Source: Sporosarcina sp. FSL W7-1349 (GTDB lineage: Bacteria; Bacillota; Bacilli; Bacillales_A; Planococcaceae). From it: 64,000 nucleotides of DNA. The stretch lies in assembly GCF_038003045.1 (NCBI RefSeq), contig NZ_JBBOOK010000001.1:1922001-1986000 (forward strand), in the 5' to 3' direction. Shown in pieces: positions 61,253 to 64,000 of this stretch; the stretch's first letter is position 1; each line of letters starts with the position of its first letter. Under the pieces are notes generated by a model that did no database searches, was not told the DNA's origin, and saw nothing but the letters and a program-made list of their open reading frames with translations. The translations under genes were made by a program, and so were the position numbers.

Positions 61253-64000
61253 TTATTGTTCAACCGCTACTGTAAGAGGCAGACGGACTGTATTTTCACT
61301 CAAGTCTTGAATGTCAATAGTCTCAACTGCTTTAAGCTCTAATCCTTTTGCAAGCTCGTCAGCTGTCAAAGCTTTATTCAAGCTCACTTTTATAGTCTTA
61401 TTTGTTACATCACTTGTAGTTACAGTGTTAGAAACTTCTTTTCCATCGACTAACAAAGTGAAGTCGATAGCATTTGAAGCATCGGTCACCGCTTCAGAGA
61501 AAGTGATTGTAATCTCTTTCGTACCTGTCAGTGCAGCTTTTGTAATAGTAGGTGCAACGTTTTCCTTAAGGTTCACGGTGTCTTCGTATTTCTCCATAGC
61601 CACAGCGGAGCCTTTTGCTTTCACGTTTTGGATGACGACATTGCGCTCACCAGTAAACGTATTAGAATCGGCTTTCAATTTCAATGTCACTTTCTTCAGG
61701 TCATCGGAATTCACAGTTGCAGTTTCTACCACTGTGCCATCGATTGCATAGTTTGCAACGTTTGTAGCTGTTGCCGCGTCGACCGCTTTATTGAATTCAA
61801 CTACAACCGAGTCATTCGTATCGCCAGCAACAATATCAGCGACTTGAATTTTGACTTCAGTTTCCGGTTTTCCGTCTTTACCGCGAACGAAAGAAGCGTT
61901 CGCAGTAGTTGCTGCTTCTCCTGCAGCGCTCTTCACATTAGCGAATCCAAGGTCCACTTTATATGAAGCACCTTCCACGTCTTTGCCGGAAAGCAATGTT
62001 CCAAGCGCAACACGGACGACCTTCTTGCTATCTTTTACATCTTTATAAACAACTGCTTTAGGAGCAAAATCGCCATTTACCAAAGTCGTTGTAACGAAGT
62101 CTTTGACAAATGAACCACCTGTAATGTCGACTGTCGAAGAATCGCCAATTTCTACGTCTTTATCAAACTTGATCTCCAAGTATTCTTTCAAATCTTTTTC
62201 ATCGGTTACAACTTGGCTAGAGACGACTTTTGGTGCTTCGGCGTCTTTTGCGAAAGTGACAACCTTGCTAACAGCTTTCCCTTCTTCACCGCTTAGATCA
62301 GCGAAGCTAGAGACTGCAATTGTTTTTGCACCATCTAATACGTTGTCTGTTTCCACTGTATAGATAGTAGGATTCTTGTCATCTTTTACCGCTGTTTTCG
62401 TATAACCGTCCACTTTTACAACTGGTGCAGCGATAAGTTCTTCAGAGAACTGGATGGCAATCGTTTTTGCTCCAGCTTGCGTGATGGAAGTAACTGTCGG
62501 TGCTACTCCGTCCGCAGCGCCTTTCGTGAAGGAAACTGTGGACGGATTTGGTGAAATCAAGTTGCCCGCTTGGTCTTTTGCACCAATAATCGTCGCAATA
62601 ATTTCTTCATTTACTTTCACATCGCTTCCGATAGTGAATGTCGCTTCAGAATCACCCGCGTTGAATGATGTCGTTACTCCATTGCCATTATCAGCAATTT
62701 TAGTTCCATCCGCCAATTTAAATGAAACTGTTCCAAGGGATTTTAATGGCTCTGTGAATTTGACTTTTACAACAGATGCAGAAACTTTTTCAACGCCCAC
62801 TACAGCCGGTGCTGTTTTATCTTCTGCAATCGTGATAGTCGCTTCGTATTTATCAAACGCTGCACCTGATACAGTTTTCACGCCATCCACTTTGATGTCA
62901 TAACGTTTGGAAAGTGGGTTAGCAGCAGTGACTACAAGTGTTTTTCCATCGGCGCTCAATTCACCGGTCAATTGACCCGCATTGATGCCATCCAATGATC
63001 TCAAGGAAACAGCTGCTTTAAGAGCACCCTCTTTTCCATTCTCGAAAAGAGACTCCTTATCCACTGCTGCACTAAATGAAACTTGAACTTGCGTAGCGTT
63101 CAATGATTTCACTTCTGTCACGAAGCGATCGTCCGCTGCGAATTCGAAGTTGACAGCAATCGTTTTTTCCACTGCCGCTTCGCCTTTTGTCAATGTGATG
63201 ACATACTCGTTCGCTGTCGCACCTGCTGTCACATTTGCTGTCACACCTTCAACTGTTACAAGGCCGTTGACATATGATTGGACAGCAGCCAATTTGTTTT
63301 CGGCTGTCGCATATTCACCGCGTGGCACGACGACATTTCCAGCTTTCAATTGAGCCGCTGCTGCTTCTACCGCTAACTGATCCTGGTCCACTTCCGGCTC
63401 TTGTGTCGCTTGTTCGCTTCTGAAGATGAATGAAGCCATTTGGCCGCGAGTGACAAGTGCGCTTGGCGAGAATGTCGTTGGTGTTGTACCTGTTGTGATA
63501 TTATTGGAATAAAGAGTTTGAATGAAATCCGCATGCCATTGCTTGCTGTTGATATCCGTGAACGGCAAGTTTCCAAGCTTCTCTTGTTCGAATTTGAAAC
63601 CGAGCACGATCATTTTTGCCATATGTGCCCGGGAAAGGTTTGCTGTCGGTTTGAATGTGTTATCTTCATAACCCGAAATGATTCCTGCTTCTACTAGAGC
63701 TGCGATATGGCCGTAGTAAGGATTCGATTTGCTGACATCCGTGAATCCAGGATCTTTGACGTTTTCCGTGTCCAATCCAAGTGCGAGTGCCATGATTTTA
63801 GCCGCGTGCATCCGGTTGATATGTTGCCCCGGACGGAACGTGCCATCCTCATATCCATTAATGACGCCACGTTCTGCCAAGCTCGTGACCGCTTCATAGA
63901 AATGGTGTGACGGAATATTTTTTACGTCAGAGAACGTCGGAGCCGCTTGTGTGAATACCGGTGCAGCCGAAACGAGCGCTCCTGTTGCTACGGTTGTTGC
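61253..64000 (-). CDS. S-layer protein with three SLH domains (5' end outside window)
   Basis: At least 915 residues. The frame is open to the window edge, where the sequence (GALVSAAPVFTQAAPTFSDV) is the end of a signal peptide, so only about 15-20 residues are missing. Three SLH modules follow (~15-205; INRMHAAKIM, LSRAHMAKMI, VTRGQMASFI). The remainder is a chain of Ig-like domains with repeating patterns such as VVGVEKVSASVVKVKFTEPL and ITKAALTGTKEITITFSEAV, typical of S-layer assembly domains. Composition is rich in Val, Ala, Thr, Lys and Asp and lacks Cys. It could be the main S-layer subunit of the cell. Confidence 0.9.
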   Translation of the reverse strand, partial: ATTVATGALVSAAPVFTQAAPTFSDVKNIPSHHFYEAVTSLAERGVINGYEDGTFRPGQHINRMHAAKIMALALGLDTENVKDPGFTDVSKSNPYYGHIAALVEAGIISGYEDNTFKPTANLSRAHMAKMIVLGFKFEQEKLGNLPFTDINSKQWHADFIQTLYSNNITTGTTPTTFSPSALVTRGQMASFIFRSEQATQEPEVDQDQLAVEAAAAQLKAGNVVVPRGEYATAENKLAAVQSYVNGLVTVEGVTANVTAGATANEYVITLTKGEAAVEKTIAVNFEFAADDRFVTEVKSLNATQVQVSFSAAVDKESLFENGKEGALKAAVSLRSLDGINAGQLTGELSADGKTLVVTAANPLSKRYDIKVDGVKTVSGAAFDKYEATITIAEDKTAPAVVGVEKVSASVVKVKFTEPLKSLGTVSFKLADGTKIADNGNGVTTSFNAGDSEATFTIGSDVKVNEEIIATIIGAKDQAGNLISPNPSTVSFTKGAADGVAPTVTSITQAGAKTIAIQFSEELIAAPVVKVDGYTKTAVKDDKNPTIYTVETDNVLDGAKTIAVSSFADLSGEEGKAVSKVVTFAKDAEAPKVVSSQVVTDEKDLKEYLEIKFDKDVEIGDSSTVDITGGSFVKDFVTTTLVNGDFAPKAVVYKDVKDSKKVVRVALGTLLSGKDVEGASYKVDLGFANVKSAAGEAATTANASFVRGKDGKPETEVKIQVADIVAGDTNDSVVVEFNKAVDAATATNVANYAIDGTVVETATVNSDDLKKVTLKLKADSNTFTGERNVVIQNVKAKGSAVAMEKYEDTVNLKENVAPTITKAALTGTKEITITFSEAVTDASNAIDFTLLVDGKEVSNTVTTSDVTNKTIKVSLNKALTADELAKGLELKAVETIDIQDLSENTVRLPLTVAVEQ

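Overview
The window reads as chromosome of an endospore-former-type Firmicute of the order Bacillales, most likely a Planococcaceae relative such as Sporosarcina. The clues are strong AGGAGG ribosome-binding sites with frequent GTG and TTG starts, a Bacillus-type ilv-leu operon behind a T-box leader, WalR-type boxes, an IS1182-type insertion sequence, a group IIC-type intron, and six S-layer-homology (SLH) proteins. Genus is inference. No tRNA, rRNA or CRISPR array was seen.

Layout. 1-1022 is the 3' part of a SulP anion transporter. 1097-2803 is an IS1182-type element lying inside a 28-bp palindrome that it has duplicated. 2898-20082 is a 17-gene minus-strand catabolic operon, visibly more AT-rich than its surroundings: a LacI repressor, a fumarase/aspartase-superfamily lyase, a 4-oxalocrotonate tautomerase homologue, an acetoin-dehydrogenase-like E1a/E1b/E2/E3 complex with an interleaved VOC protein, an SDR, a sugar lactonase, a RhaM-type mutarotase, a Gfo/Idh/MocA dehydrogenase, a sugar ABC importer and a TRAP importer. 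20444-24859 is a TAXI-type TRAP system with a class III aminotransferase; its binding protein appears to be circularly permuted.

25567-48884 is a cell-surface region: a MurJ-like flippase, a glycosyltransferase, an O-antigen-ligase-like protein, a polysaccharide pyruvyl transferase (the enzyme class that makes the SLH ligand), and five SLH-anchored proteins: an NlpC/P60 hydrolase, an amidase, a phosphodiester glycosidase, a glucosaminidase and one of unknown function. Embedded in it is a glyoxylate neighbourhood (class V aminotransferase, small zinc ribbon, isocitrate lyase, divergent LytTR regulator). 44681-46565 is a group II intron placed just after a terminator. 49099-49512 is a lipoprotein. 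49758-59949 is ilvD followed by T-box, ilvB-ilvN-ilvC-leuA-leuB-leuC-leuD, the whole branched-chain amino-acid pathway except the final transaminase. 61253-64000 is the body of a large S-layer protein that runs off the window.

Non-coding structure is unusually rich. Two unrelated families of degenerate intergenic arrays, each with a period near 20-22 bp, occur at several loci: one at 24935-25490 and 60775-61040, the other at 36297-36515, 44095-44640 and, weakly, 31238-31290. One array has overrun a DUF488 gene. A further interspersed element with GTTGATT/AATCAAC ends occurs inside the IS and again at 60397-60595. The items most worth following up are the permuted TAXI binding protein, the mixed sugar/2-oxo-acid operon, and the 20-bp arrays.
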